NCBI RefSeq assembly: GCF_964036635.1
Contig: NZ_OZ038524.1
Span: forward strand, 2,175,001 to 2,239,000
Source of the DNA: Tenacibaculum dicentrarchi
Lineage (GTDB): Bacteria > Bacteroidota > Bacteroidia > Flavobacteriales > Flavobacteriaceae
Direction of reading: 5' to 3'
DNA: 64,000 bases
This document shows, in pieces, positions 52,478 to 62,348 of the stretch. How positions within the stretch are numbered: position 1 is the stretch's first letter; each line of letters opens with the position of its first letter. Under the pieces are notes generated by a model. It made no database searches. It was given only the letters and a program-made list of their open reading frames with translations, and had not been told where the DNA came from. The position numbers and the translations under genes were made by a program.

Positions 52478-54988
52478 TTATTCTTGATCTTCGTTTGTAT
52501 TATTTTCAATTTCCGTGCCAATTTCAGACTCAGACTCCTGAACTTCTTCTTCTTCACGCATTACTTTTGCAACTGCGGCAATGCTATCATTTTCTTTGAT
52601 ATTAATTAAACGAACTCCTTGTGTTGCACGTCCCATTACACGTAAATCTTCCACAGCCATACGAATAGTAAGCCCCGATTTATTAATAATCATTAAATCA
52701 TTTGAATCATCTACATTTTTAATAGCTACTAATTCTCCTGTTTTTTCTGATATATTTAAGGTCTTTACTCCTTTTCCACCACGATTTGTTACACGATAAT
52801 CTTCTAATTTCGAGCGTTTACCGTATCCTTTTTCAGAAACCACCAATATATTGCTTTCCATATCATTTACAGCAATCATTCCTATTACCTCATCGTTATC
52901 ATGCTGTAAACTTATTCCACGAACTCCTGAGGCAGTTCTTCCCATTGGTCGGGTTTTAGCTTCTTCAAAACGAATCGATTTTCCTGATTTTAACGCAAGC
53001 ATTACTTGGCTATCGCCCGTAGTTAATTTTGCTTCTAAAAGTTCATCGCCTTCTTTGATGGTTATTGCGTTAATTCCGTTGATTCTTGGACGAGAATATT
53101 GTTCTAAAGAAGTCTTTTTAACCTGACCTTTTTTAGTTGCCATAATTACGTAACGACTATTGATGTATTCTTCATCTTTTAAATCTTCGGTAACTAAAAA
53201 TGCTTTTACTTTATCGTCAGATTCGATATTGATTAAATTTTGAAGTGCTCTACCTTTGGTATTTTTTCCTCCTTCGGGGATTTCATACACACGCATCCAG
53301 AACACTTTTCCTTTTTGAGTAAAGAACATCATGTATTGATGATTTGTTCCTACAAATAAGTGTTCTAAGAAATCTTCATTACGAGTCGTTGCTCCTTTTT
53401 GCCCACGTCCTCCTCTATTCTGAACTTTATATTCATCAAGATTTGTGCGTTTTACATATCCTGCATGCGAAATAGTAACGACTACTTTAGAGTTTGGTAT
53501 CATATCTTCGATACGCATATCTCCACCTGCGTAATGAATTTCAGAACGACGCTCATCTCCATACTTATCTCTAACATGAATTAATTCATCGGTAATTATT
53601 TGATAACGTCTTGGTTCATTGGCTAAAATATCTTTTAAATCGGTTATTGTTAGCATAATTTCATCAAACTCACCACGCAACTTATCTTGCTCTAAACCTG
53701 TTAATTGACGCAAACGCATTTCAACAATTGCTTTTGCCTGAATTTCAGTTAATTCAAAACGCTCAATTAAGCGTTCACGAGCTTCATCACCATTTTTAGA
53801 ACTACGAATAATTGAAATTACCTCATCAATATTATCTGAAGCAATAATTAATCCTTCTAAAATATGTGCTCTTGCTTGTGCTTTCTTTAATTCAAATTCT
53901 GTTCTACGAACAATTACTTCGTGTCTATGTTCAACAAAATAATGGATTAATTCTTTTAAGTTTAATTGCTCAGGGCGACCATTTACAAGTGCAATATTAT
54001 TCACACTAAATGATGTTTGTAACTGAGTATATTTAAACAATTTATTTAAAACGATATTCGGAATTGCATCACGTTTTAAAACGTACACAATACGCATTCC
54101 GTTTCTGTCAGATTCATCACGAATATTAGCAATTCCTTCTAATTTTTTATCATTAACAAGTTCAGCAGTTTTTTTAATCATTTCTGCTTTGTTAACCTGA
54201 TACGGAATTTCAGTAACAACGATACATTCTCTTGCTTTTACTTCTTCAAAAGAAGTTTTGGCACGCATTACAATACGCCCTCTACCCGTATGAAAAGCAT
54301 CTTTAACACCTTCATACCCATAAATTGTTCCTCCTGTAGGAAAATCTGGTGCTTTGATGTGTTCCATTAACTCATCAATTTCAATATCTCTATTTTTGAT
54401 ATAAGCAATAGTACCGTTAACCACTTCAGTTAAATTATGTGGCGCCATATTTGTTGCCATACCTACTGCAATACCTGATGCTCCGTTTACTAATAAATTA
54501 GGAATACGAGTTGGTAAAACGGTTGGCTCTTGTAGAGTATCATCAAAATTTAAGCGATGATCAACAGTATCTTTTTCAATATCCGCTAACATATCTTCGG
54601 ATATTTTTTGCATTCTTACCTCGGTATAACGCATTGCTGCTGGAGAATCTCCATCAACAGAACCGAAGTTTCCTTGCCCATCAACCATCATGTAACGTAC
54701 ACTCCAGTTTTGTGCCATACGAACCATTGAATCATATACAGATGTATCACCGTGTGGGTGATACTTACCTAGTACTTCCCCTACAATTCTTGCAGATTTT
54801 TTATATGAACCTGTTGCCTTAATACCTAGTTCGTGCATACCGAATAAAACTCTTCGATGAACTGGTTTTAATCCATCTCTTACATCTGGTAATGCTCTTG
54901 ATACAATAACCGACATCGAATAATCGATATACGCTGATTTCATTTGCTCTTCAATGTTGATCGGAATCAACTTTTCGCCATCTGCCAT
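52478..54988 (-). CDS. gyrA: DNA gyrase subunit A
   Basis: This 836-aa subunit breaks and rejoins DNA. The active-site Tyr is in [11 protein letters not shown] near residue 121. The quinolone-resistance region reads [17 protein letters not shown], with Thr and Asp at the places of E. coli Ser83 and Asp87, which I take to be the unmutated flavobacterial state. The C-terminal beta-pinwheel has repeated GRG/GKG motifs ([13 protein letters not shown] as the GyrA box), followed by an acidic tail ([19 protein letters not shown]). gyrB is about 39 kb away. Confidence 0.97.
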   Translation of the reverse strand: MADGEKLIPINIEEQMKSAYIDYSMSVIVSRALPDVRDGLKPVHRRVLFGMHELGIKATGSYKKSARIVGEVLGKYHPHGDTSVYDSMVRMAQNWSVRYMMVDGQGNFGSVDGDSPAAMRYTEVRMQKISEDMLADIEKDTVDHRLNFDDTLQEPTVLPTRIPNLLVNGASGIAVGMATNMAPHNLTEVVNGTIAYIKNRDIEIDELMEHIKAPDFPTGGTIYGYEGVKDAFHTGRGRIVMRAKTSFEEVKARECIVVTEIPYQVNKAEMIKKTAELVNDKKLEGIANIRDESDRNGMRIVYVLKRDAIPNIVLNKLFKYTQLQTSFSVNNIALVNGRPEQLNLKELIHYFVEHRHEVIVRRTEFELKKAQARAHILEGLIIASDNIDEVISIIRSSKNGDEARERLIERFELTEIQAKAIVEMRLRQLTGLEQDKLRGEFDEIMLTITDLKDILANEPRRYQIITDELIHVRDKYGDERRSEIHYAGGDMRIEDMIPNSKVVVTISHAGYVKRTNLDEYKVQNRGGRGQKGATTRNEDFLEHLFVGTNHQYMMFFTQKGKVFWMRVYEIPEGGKNTKGRALQNLINIESDDKVKAFLVTEDLKDEEYINSRYVIMATKKGQVKKTSLEQYSRPRINGINAITIKEGDELLEAKLTTGDSQVMLALKSGKSIRFEEAKTRPMGRTASGVRGISLQHDNDEVIGMIAVNDMESNILVVSEKGYGKRSKLEDYRVTNRGGKGVKTLNISEKTGELVAIKNVDDSNDLMIINKSGLTIRMAVEDLRVMGRATQGVRLINIKENDSIAAVAKVMREEEEVQESESEIGTEIENNTNEDQE

Positions 54989-55288
54989 ATATATTTCTTT
55001 AAAATATTAGTTATCATTTTTATAAAGAAAATGAACTTTACACTTATAAAACTCATTTACAAAATACGCTAAAATCAGCTGTATTTCTTAAAACATTGCA
55101 AGATACTACAAAGCCTTCTTTTATACAAAAATTATACTTATTGTTTTAAGTATAGATATTAATGGTTTTTAAACATTAACAACGTATATTTAACACCAAA
55201 GAATCGCTAATAAATATACACTAAAAAGTAGTGGCATATTTTTTGTTATTTTTAAGAAAAAAACAGACTAACTATACAAATTAATTTT
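54989..55288. other. Intergenic region between divergent gyrA and clpC
   Basis: A 300-bp A/T-rich gap that must hold two divergent promoters. I find no exact TAnnTTTG on the minus strand. On the plus strand ATATTTTTTG (55237-55246 region) is a near match with spacing off by one. No ORF, tRNA or hairpin is evident. Confidence 0.5.
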
Positions 55289-57841
55289 ATGGAAGATAAT
55301 TTTTCACCACAAGTTAGAGATGTAATTACTTTCAGTAAAGAAGAAGCCTTACGTTTAGGTCATGATTTTATTGGAACAGAACATTTACTACTAGGTTTAA
55401 TTAGAAAAGGAAATGGTAAAGCTATCGAAATTTTAACTACTTTTGATGTAGATTTAGAATTGATGCGTAGTAAATTAGAAAAGCTAAATCCAACTACGTT
55501 ATCAACAGAAAACCTAGAGAAAAAGAGTTTACACCTTACAAGACAAGCTGAAAAAGCTATAAAAACAACTTTTTTAGAAGCTAAACTATATCAAAGTAAT
55601 TCAATAGATACAGCACATTTATTGTTATGTATTTTACGTAATGAAAATGACCCTGCTACAAAATTACTTCAAAAACAAGATGTAAGTTATGAAATTACAA
55701 AAGCCCTTTATAAAGAACTTCATATAGAAGATAGTTTTTCTGCACCAACTGCCGAAACACCTTCCGAAGATACTCCTTCTAACCAAAATCCTAATCCTTT
55801 TGGAAAACAAGGTTCTAAGTCAAAACAAGCAAAGGTATCTAAAACCCCTGTTTTAGATAATTTTGGTCGTGATTTAACTGCCTTTGCTGTTGCAGGAAAA
55901 TTAGATCCTGTTGTTGGGCGTTTAAAAGAGATTGAACGAGTATCCCAAATTTTAAGTAGAAGAAAAAAGAATAATCCAATGTTAATTGGTGAACCTGGTG
56001 TTGGTAAATCAGCAATTGCAGAAGGGTTAGCCTTACGAATTGTAGAACGAAAAGTATCTAGAATTTTATTTGATAAAAGAGTTGTTTCTTTAGATTTGGC
56101 TAGCTTAGTTGCTGGTACAAAATACCGTGGACAGTTTGAAGAGCGCATGAAAGCGCTGATGAATGAATTAGAAAAAAATGATGACATCATTTTATTTATT
56201 GATGAAATTCACACCATTGTTGGTGCAGGAGGCGCTACTGGTTCTTTAGATGCTTCAAATATGTTAAAACCTGCCTTAGCACGTGGCGAAATTCAATGTA
56301 TTGGAGCTACAACTTTAGATGAATACAGAACAAATATTGAAAAAGATGGCGCCTTAGAACGTCGTTTTCAAAAAATAATTGTTGAGCCTACAACAGTTGA
56401 AGAAACTATCCAAATTTTACACAATATTAAAGGTAAATACGAAACTCATCATCAAGTGTCATTTACCGATGAAGCTATCGAATCTTGTGTAAAATTAACC
56501 AATCGCTATATGACCGATCGTTTTTTACCTGACAAAGCTATTGATGCTTTAGATGAAGCTGGTTCTAGAATTCATATAACAAATATTGTTGTACCTCAAC
56601 AAATTTTAGAACTAGAAGCTAAACTTGAAGAAATTCGAAAACATAAAACAACCGCAGTAAACGGACAAAAATACGAAGAAGCAGCAAAACTTCGTGATGA
56701 TGAAAAAAACATTGAAACAGCTTTAGTATCTGCTGAAAATCAATGGGAAGAAGACTCTAAACTAAACCGTGAAATTGTTACTGAAGACAATGTTGCTGAG
56801 GTAGTTTCTATGATGACAGGAATTCCTGTAAACAGAGTTGCCGAAGCTGAAAGTCATCGTTTATCCGATTTACCAAACATGATTAAAGGTAAAGTTATTG
56901 GTCAAGATGAAGCAGTTACCAAAGTAGTAAAAGCAATTCAACGTAATCGTGTTGGTTTAAAAGACCCTAATAAACCTATTGGTTCATTTATTTTCTTAGG
57001 TTCTACAGGAGTCGGAAAAACACAACTAGCCAAAGTATTAGCGCGTGAATTATTTGATTCTGCCGATTCTTTAATTAGAATTGATATGAGTGAATACATG
57101 GAGAAATTTGCTATTTCTCGTTTAATAGGAGCACCTCCTGGATATGTAGGTTACGAAGAAGGGGGGCAATTAACTGAAAAAGTTCGTAGAAAACCCTATT
57201 CTGTAATTCTTTTAGATGAAATTGAAAAAGCACATCCTGATGTTTTTAACATGCTTTTACAGGTTTTAGATGACGGACATATTACCGATAGTTTAGGTCG
57301 TAAAATTGATTTTAGAAATACTATTATCATTATGACATCTAATATTGGTGCTCGTAAAGTAAAAGAATTTGGTAGCGGTGTTGGTTTTGGTACAGCATCT
57401 AAAAAAGACCAAGAAGATGCCCACGTAAAAAGCATTATTGAAGGAGCTTTAAAAAAATCGTTTGCTCCTGAATTTTTAAACAGAATTGATGATGTAATTA
57501 TTTTTAACGCCCTAGAACGTGAAGATATTCATAAAATTATTGATATCGAATTAGAAAAATTATTAGCTCGTATTGCCGATTTAGGTTATAAATTAGTTTT
57601 AAGTGAAAAAGCAAAAGATTATATTGCTGATAAAGGTTTTGATAAAAAATACGGTGCACGTCCTTTAAAAAGAGCTATTCAGAAATACATTGAAGACGCT
57701 TTAGCAGAAGAAATTGTAAATTCTAAACTAGACGAAGGCGATACTATTTCGATGGATTTAGATGATGAAACTAATAAACTAATTATCTCTATTGATAAAG
57801 GCAAAAAACCTACAGAGTCGCGTACAGAAATATCTGAATAA
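55289..57841 (+). CDS. clpC: ATP-dependent Clp protease ATP-binding subunit ClpC
   Basis: This 850-aa AAA+ unfoldase feeds ClpP. It has an N-terminal Clp_N repeat domain (residues 1-145, with GTEHLLLGLIRKG and DTAHLLLCILRN), D1 Walker A GEPGVGKSAIAEG, a UVR-type coiled segment (KYEEAAKLRDDEKNIE) in the middle, and D2 Walker A GSTGVGKTQLAKV. The ClpP-binding loop and C-terminal sensor (GARPLKRAIQKYIED) follow. The UVR region identifies ClpC rather than ClpA or ClpB. Confidence 0.95.
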   Translation: MEDNFSPQVRDVITFSKEEALRLGHDFIGTEHLLLGLIRKGNGKAIEILTTFDVDLELMRSKLEKLNPTTLSTENLEKKSLHLTRQAEKAIKTTFLEAKLYQSNSIDTAHLLLCILRNENDPATKLLQKQDVSYEITKALYKELHIEDSFSAPTAETPSEDTPSNQNPNPFGKQGSKSKQAKVSKTPVLDNFGRDLTAFAVAGKLDPVVGRLKEIERVSQILSRRKKNNPMLIGEPGVGKSAIAEGLALRIVERKVSRILFDKRVVSLDLASLVAGTKYRGQFEERMKALMNELEKNDDIILFIDEIHTIVGAGGATGSLDASNMLKPALARGEIQCIGATTLDEYRTNIEKDGALERRFQKIIVEPTTVEETIQILHNIKGKYETHHQVSFTDEAIESCVKLTNRYMTDRFLPDKAIDALDEAGSRIHITNIVVPQQILELEAKLEEIRKHKTTAVNGQKYEEAAKLRDDEKNIETALVSAENQWEEDSKLNREIVTEDNVAEVVSMMTGIPVNRVAEAESHRLSDLPNMIKGKVIGQDEAVTKVVKAIQRNRVGLKDPNKPIGSFIFLGSTGVGKTQLAKVLARELFDSADSLIRIDMSEYMEKFAISRLIGAPPGYVGYEEGGQLTEKVRRKPYSVILLDEIEKAHPDVFNMLLQVLDDGHITDSLGRKIDFRNTIIIMTSNIGARKVKEFGSGVGFGTASKKDQEDAHVKSIIEGALKKSFAPEFLNRIDDVIIFNALEREDIHKIIDIELEKLLARIADLGYKLVLSEKAKDYIADKGFDKKYGARPLKRAIQKYIEDALAEEIVNSKLDEGDTISMDLDDETNKLIISIDKGKKPTESRTEISE

Positions 57842-57855
57842 TAACAATTAAAATA

Positions 57856-57885
57856 AAAACTCCTAAGTATTTACTTGGGAGTTTT
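57856..57885 (+). terminator. Terminator after clpC
   Basis: AAAACTCCTAAGTA pairs with TACTTGGGAGTTTT (one G-U), followed by ATTTTTT. It lies 15 nt past the clpC stop. Confidence 0.85.
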
Positions 57886-58000
57886 ATTTTTTAAAACTAT
57901 ATTGAAGCCAATTTTATTTTTTCTTTGTATCTTTTGGTAAAATACTAAAAAAAAGTAACTTTGAAGCTTTAAAAACCCCAATTCATATAAACAGTAAACG

Positions 58001-59398
58001 ATGAAAAAAATACTACTTTTAGCACTAATAGGAGTTAGCATTATTTCTTGTAAAGAAGAAAAACCTAAACCAGTAAAAGATTATCTTATTTTATCTGGAA
58101 AAATTGAAAATTTCAAAAAAAGAGAAATTACTTTAACAGGGTTTAACTTTGAACAAAAGATAAAAGTTAATAAAAAAACAGGAGCTTTTTCTGATACTGT
58201 AAGAATTGATAGAGATAACTACTATACACTTATACTTAAAGCTAAAAGAGCTAGTTTAAATTTATACCTTAACGACACTGTAGATGCAAATATAATTGCT
58301 GATTACAAAAATATTAACGATGTTAAATTTAAAGGAACAACAGCTAATATTAATAAATATTTAGCCGAAAAAAAGGTCAAATTTTCTGAAATTTTAGTAA
58401 ACGCAAACCAGCTATTCTCCTTAGAAGAAACTGATTTCTTAAATAAAATGGATCAATATAAAGAAGCTCTAATTACACTTTCAATAGCAAATAATTTACC
58501 AACTAAATTTCTAAAAAAAGAAGTTAAGAATATTAATTATGAATATTTAAGAAATCTAAGTAATTATCAAAGTTATTATGGAATGTTATCTGAAAATGAA
58601 GAGTTTGTAGTTTCTCCTAATTTTCCCGATCCTCTTAAAAATTTTAACTACAGTAGCGATGAAGACTATCTTAGCTCTTATTCATATCGTAAAATGTTAG
58701 AAACTCAGTTAAAACTTTTAGCAAAAGAAAAAAATGAAGAAGGTAAATGTTATTATTTAACATATTTAAAAACCACACAAAAAGAAGTTAATAGTGCTGT
58801 TGCTAAAAATGATTTATTATATAAAAATGCCAAAAATGGAATTACTTTTACACCTCATTTAAAAGAATTTCATGATAAATTTATGTTGTACTCAACAAAT
58901 GAAAAACATAAAAAAGAAATTTCTGATACTTATAATATATTAAAAGCGACTGCTAAAGGACAACCTGCTCCTAAATTTGTGAATTTTGAAAATTATAAAG
59001 GAGGAACAACTTCTTTAGATGATTTATTAAATAAAGGAAACTATTTATACATTGATGTTTGGGCTACTTGGTGTGCATATTGTAAAAGAGAAATTCCTTT
59101 ATTAAAGAATTTAGAAGAAGAATATCACGGAAAAAAATTAACGTTTGTAAGTATTAGTGTTGATGATAAAAAACAACATGAAAAATGGAAGCAAACAATA
59201 ATTGACAGAGAAATGACAGGTATTCAACTGTTTAGTGGTAAAAAACAAAACGAACTAGAATGGGCTCAAAAATTCTTAATTAAAGGGTTACCTAAGTTTA
59301 TAATCATTGCACCTGATGGAACAATTGTAAGTCCAAATGCACCTGCACCTTCTCAAGGAGAAAAATTAACAAGTATATTTGATGAATTAGGAATATAG
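58001..59398 (+). CDS. TlpA-like thioredoxin-fold lipoprotein
   Basis: This 465-aa protein has the lipobox MKKILLLALIGVSIISC (Cys17). An N-terminal DUF4369-like beta domain (about residues 28-125, DYLILSGKIENFKKREITLTGF) and a helical middle precede a C-terminal thioredoxin fold (about 325-460) with active site DVWATWCAYCKREIPLL. The cis-Pro region is KGLPKFIIIAPDG. It is likely an outer-membrane-anchored periplasmic thiol:disulfide oxidoreductase. Transcribed alone. Confidence 0.9.
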   Translation: MKKILLLALIGVSIISCKEEKPKPVKDYLILSGKIENFKKREITLTGFNFEQKIKVNKKTGAFSDTVRIDRDNYYTLILKAKRASLNLYLNDTVDANIIADYKNINDVKFKGTTANINKYLAEKKVKFSEILVNANQLFSLEETDFLNKMDQYKEALITLSIANNLPTKFLKKEVKNINYEYLRNLSNYQSYYGMLSENEEFVVSPNFPDPLKNFNYSSDEDYLSSYSYRKMLETQLKLLAKEKNEEGKCYYLTYLKTTQKEVNSAVAKNDLLYKNAKNGITFTPHLKEFHDKFMLYSTNEKHKKEISDTYNILKATAKGQPAPKFVNFENYKGGTTSLDDLLNKGNYLYIDVWATWCAYCKREIPLLKNLEEEYHGKKLTFVSISVDDKKQHEKWKQTIIDREMTGIQLFSGKKQNELEWAQKFLIKGLPKFIIIAPDGTIVSPNAPAPSQGEKLTSIFDELGI

Positions 59399-59418
59399 TC
59401 TAGTGTTTCAAAAACTCA

Positions 59419-59448
59419 AAAAAAACCGCAATTAGTTGCGGTTTTTTT
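59419..59448. terminator. Terminator after the TlpA-like gene
   Basis: AAAAAACCGCAA and TTGCGGTTTTTT flank TTAG. It suits both this gene and the convergent DUF4442 gene. Confidence 0.85.
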
Positions 59449-59472
59449 TGATTAAAATTACAATATATATAA

Positions 59473-59937
59473 TTAAATAACTTTTGATTTTACTTTTAAA
59501 CTCCATTCAAATTCAAATTTTGACACCGAAATACCTTCATTATTAACCCCCTCTGAAGTTACTAAAACTGTTTGTCCTTCGCCTGTTTCAATCGATTTTT
59601 GAATCCCTTGTTTTATTAATAATCCATCATTACATGAAAACTGTATTTTTCCAGTTGCTTTTTTGGTAAAAGTTGCATTCATGTTAGTAACCAACATAGA
59701 TACTTTTTCATTTGATGCCTCAATAGCTTGTATAACCAAAATACCTGTAGATAATTCTGCCGCCATTCCTTGAACTGCCCAAAACATACTGTTAAATGGA
59801 TTCTGATTTATCCAACGATGTTTTACTACTACTGTTGATTTTTCTTCAAAAATCGACTTTACTCTAATTCCACAAATATATGCCGATGGTAATTTTAATA
59901 ACGTAAATAGATTTATTTTTCTGGGTGTAAACTTCAT
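59473..59937 (-). CDS. DUF4442 hotdog-fold protein (thioesterase-like)
   Basis: This 154-aa protein has the DUF4442 pattern: KLPSAYICGIRVKSIFEEKSTVVVKHRWINQNPFNSMFWAVQGMAAELSTGILV. A hotdog fold with Asn and Glu positions used by acyl-CoA thioesterases is expected. The substrate is unknown. It follows the pentapeptide-repeat gene by 28 nt on the same strand. Confidence 0.82.
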   Translation of the reverse strand: MKFTPRKINLFTLLKLPSAYICGIRVKSIFEEKSTVVVKHRWINQNPFNSMFWAVQGMAAELSTGILVIQAIEASNEKVSMLVTNMNATFTKKATGKIQFSCNDGLLIKQGIQKSIETGEGQTVLVTSEGVNNEGISVSKFEFEWSLKVKSKVI

Positions 59938-59965
59938 TTTTTATGTTTTATATTTTTACTTATTT

Positions 59966-61315
59966 TTATTGTCTAAATCGTTTTCTTAAAGCCAAAATAA
60001 AAAATATTAAAAGAATCGATGAACTTATTTTTTGAAAATAATTCCATTTTAAATGTTGTGAGTTTTTATCCGATTTAAAAAAAGGAAAACTAGCGTCTAT
60101 GGCTTCTTTCCAAGGTTTAAAATTACATTCACAATATTCTTGGAAAAAACAATAATCTGAATAGACCAACAAAAAAACAGTAAATAATAGTGAAAGCCAT
60201 AAGAACGGTAGAATGTAATTTTGTGTATAACCTCCAAAAACTTTGTAAAAAATAAATAAAAACCAATTTATTAATCCTATAAATGCTTTTATCGGATGAA
60301 AACTCTTAATATTTATCAAAAATTCATTTTGATAAATTTTTCTACGCATTTCCATTTCACTAACGTAAGCTTTTCCTGATAACTCCCAATTTTTTGAGTT
60401 ATCAAAATTTACCTTAAGTTGACGATATAAATCTTCTAGTTCTTTATAATTTGAATCATCTTCAAAACCGAGTCCTTTTTCATAATTTAAAATAATTCTA
60501 CTACTATTTTCATTCCATATACAGTTTTTAAATTTTACCTCTGTAATATCTGATTGACCAAAAATTGCATTTTTTAAATTTACGCCTCTAAAAATAGTTT
60601 TATTCGTAAAATTAATACCCCAAAAACTACACTTTTCTAAAAAATTCGTACTAATGAAAGAAATATTTTCTAAGAAAAATGTAAATTGAAAATTAGTTGG
60701 AGCTAAAAATTTAGTTTTATTAAATTCAGCTTCTCCAGAAAATGTAACCTCACAAATATCAGTCTCACTTAAAAATTTAGAATAACTAAAAATACTTTTT
60801 CCTGAAAATTTAGAAAAAGAAAAATTAGCCTCCTTTGAAAATTTTGCTTCTTTAAAATTAGCCTTTTCAAAAAAGACAGCATTAAAACCTACTTTTTTTT
60901 TAAATAAAGTTCCACTAAAATCAGCTTCTCCTAAAAATTTAGTAGATGAAAACTCTACATCTTCTGAAAATTCTTTTGATTCTCCTCTATTCCAAAAATT
61001 TTTAGTAAATCTTGATGTACCATCTTTATTTTCTTTATAATCTGACTTTTCAAAATCAGGAAAAACAAATTTACTAAAATCAAATTTTTTATTTTCAATG
61101 CCAAATTTCATCGCATGTTCACGTATCAACATCCAAAATCTTGCAACTTTTGTTTTATCCCAAATCTTTTCTTTTCTGCCATTAATATCTTTTTCTTCAT
61201 ACCAATCATCTTTTGGTTGAGTAAAATAATTGTCTAAAAGAAATTGATATTGTTCAGCTCCAACATCTTCATATTTTGTTGTTAAAAAATATTTTAACAT
61301 TTTTTCAGATAACAT
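59966..61315 (-). CDS. Pentapeptide-repeat membrane protein
   Basis: This 449-aa protein has a soluble N-terminal 110 residues, then a run of pentapeptide repeats (about residues 118-285; for example FSSTKFLGEADFSGTLF, ANFKEAKFSKEANFSFSKF) that should form a right-handed quadrilateral beta-helix. A linker (DLYRQLKVNFDNSKNWELSGKAYVSEMEMRR) and two or three hydrophobic segments (LPFLWLSLLFTVFLLVYS, ISSSILLIFFILAL) follow. It resembles pentapeptide/ion-channel-like proteins but no pore motif is visible. The tail after the helices is short. Confidence 0.78.
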   Translation of the reverse strand: MLSEKMLKYFLTTKYEDVGAEQYQFLLDNYFTQPKDDWYEEKDINGRKEKIWDKTKVARFWMLIREHAMKFGIENKKFDFSKFVFPDFEKSDYKENKDGTSRFTKNFWNRGESKEFSEDVEFSSTKFLGEADFSGTLFKKKVGFNAVFFEKANFKEAKFSKEANFSFSKFSGKSIFSYSKFLSETDICEVTFSGEAEFNKTKFLAPTNFQFTFFLENISFISTNFLEKCSFWGINFTNKTIFRGVNLKNAIFGQSDITEVKFKNCIWNENSSRIILNYEKGLGFEDDSNYKELEDLYRQLKVNFDNSKNWELSGKAYVSEMEMRRKIYQNEFLINIKSFHPIKAFIGLINWFLFIFYKVFGGYTQNYILPFLWLSLLFTVFLLVYSDYCFFQEYCECNFKPWKEAIDASFPFFKSDKNSQHLKWNYFQKISSSILLIFFILALRKRFRQ

Positions 61316-61463
61316 TCGCTATTTTATTTTTTTATCAATTTACAAATAATATTCGAACTGAATACCTTTTAAAGTGAACGAGACCAACAACTTCAGCTAT
61401 TTTATACAGCTTCTATAAAAAATATTCATATAAGCTTTAAATGTTAATAAAACGTTAAATATA

Positions 61464-61505
61464 GTACTATGTAATACAAAGTACCTTTTAAAAGACATAT
61501 ATTTG
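61464..61505 (+). promoter_or_regulatory. PadR-type operator and -7 box of the DUF4870/padR operon
   Basis: A 21-bp interrupted palindrome starts GTACTATGTA at 61464 and ends TACAAAGTAC at 61484, with one mismatch pair between arms. A -7 box TATATTTG follows at 61498-61505, 31 nt before the DUF4870 ATG. The palindrome occupies the -33 position, so binding would block polymerase. The GTACTxTGTA arms are like known PadR operators, and padR is the second gene downstream. Confidence 0.6.
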
Positions 61506-61535
61506 TATTATCAAGTAGTATATAAAAATATAGCC

Positions 61536-61985
61536 ATGCAAAACAACAACGAAAATACCAATGCATTTTTAATACACATTTGCGCATTTATAGGATATTT
61601 ATTTCCTTTAGGAAGCATTATAACACCTTTAATATTGTGGCAAACTTTAAAAGATAGAAGTTTATTTTTAGATAAACATGGAAAAGAAGCTGTAAACTTT
61701 AATATCAGTTTTGGCTTGTATATTATAATTACAATCACACTGTTTTGCTTTCTTTTATTCGGTTTTTTATTCGGAGGTTTTTTTTACAATTATAATCAAC
61801 CAACCTTTGATTTTGAAACTGATTTTATTTTTCAAAATAGTAGTACAATTATCGGTTTAGTTATTACAAGTATATTCTTTTGTTTGATTTCGATAAGTAA
61901 AATAGCGTTGATTATTATCGCTTCAATAAAAGCAAATAAAGGAGAAGAATACCACTACCCTTTTACAATTAATTTTATAAAATAA
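61536..61985 (+). CDS. DUF4870 membrane protein
   Basis: From ATG 61536 it is 149 aa (an earlier in-frame Met at 61503 lies inside the promoter). Typical features are NAFLIHICAFIGYLFPLGSIITPLILW, DKHGKEAVNFNISFGLYI and a last helix pair ending KANKGEEYHYPFTINFIK, giving about three to four membrane segments. Function unknown. It is usually found in stress-linked operons with PadR/PspC, as here. Confidence 0.88.
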   Translation: MQNNNENTNAFLIHICAFIGYLFPLGSIITPLILWQTLKDRSLFLDKHGKEAVNFNISFGLYIIITITLFCFLLFGFLFGGFFYNYNQPTFDFETDFIFQNSSTIIGLVITSIFFCLISISKIALIIIASIKANKGEEYHYPFTINFIK

Positions 61986-62003
61986 CCTTATAAATCGCGG
62001 TAT

Positions 62004-62348
62004 ATGAAGATTGAAAATACAAAAGCACAAATGCGAAAAGGGGTTTTAGAATATTGCATTTTATCGATTTTACAAAATGGTGATGCTTATACCTCTGAAA
62101 TACTATCAACATTAAAAAGTGCAGAAATGATTGTCGTTGAAGGAACAATTTATCCACTATTAACTCGCTTAAAAAATGCAGGTTTATTAAGCTACAGATG
62201 GGAAGAATCAACCTCTGGACCTCCAAGAAAATATTATGTTTTAACAGAAAATGGAGACTTATTTTTAAAAGAATTAAACAACACTTGGAGTAATTTAGTC
62301 AACGCAGTAAACCTAGTAACTACTAAAAAATCAACTAATAATGAATAA
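62004..62348 (+). CDS. PadR-family transcriptional regulator
   Basis: This 114-aa protein has a winged helix with RKGVLEYCILSILQNGDAYTSEI and the wing VVEGTIYPLLTRLKNAGLLSYRWEESTSGPPRKYYVLTENG, the PadR signature (EGTIYPLLxRLxxxGL). It likely represses its own operon through the palindrome at 61464. Its stop overlaps the start of the next gene by 8 nt, implying coupled translation. Confidence 0.93.
   Translation: MKIENTKAQMRKGVLEYCILSILQNGDAYTSEILSTLKSAEMIVVEGTIYPLLTRLKNAGLLSYRWEESTSGPPRKYYVLTENGDLFLKELNNTWSNLVNAVNLVTTKKSTNNE

Noticed and set aside
51996-54822. Several plus-strand ORFs of 60-103 codons opposite gyrA and the TPR gene
   Set aside because: They are shadows of well-conserved minus-strand genes and encode no recognisable domains.
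54605-54990. Quinolone-resistance mutation in GyrA (Thr at the Ser83 position)
   Set aside because: Thr at this position is, as far as I recall, the wild-type residue in flavobacteria, so it is not evidence of selection.
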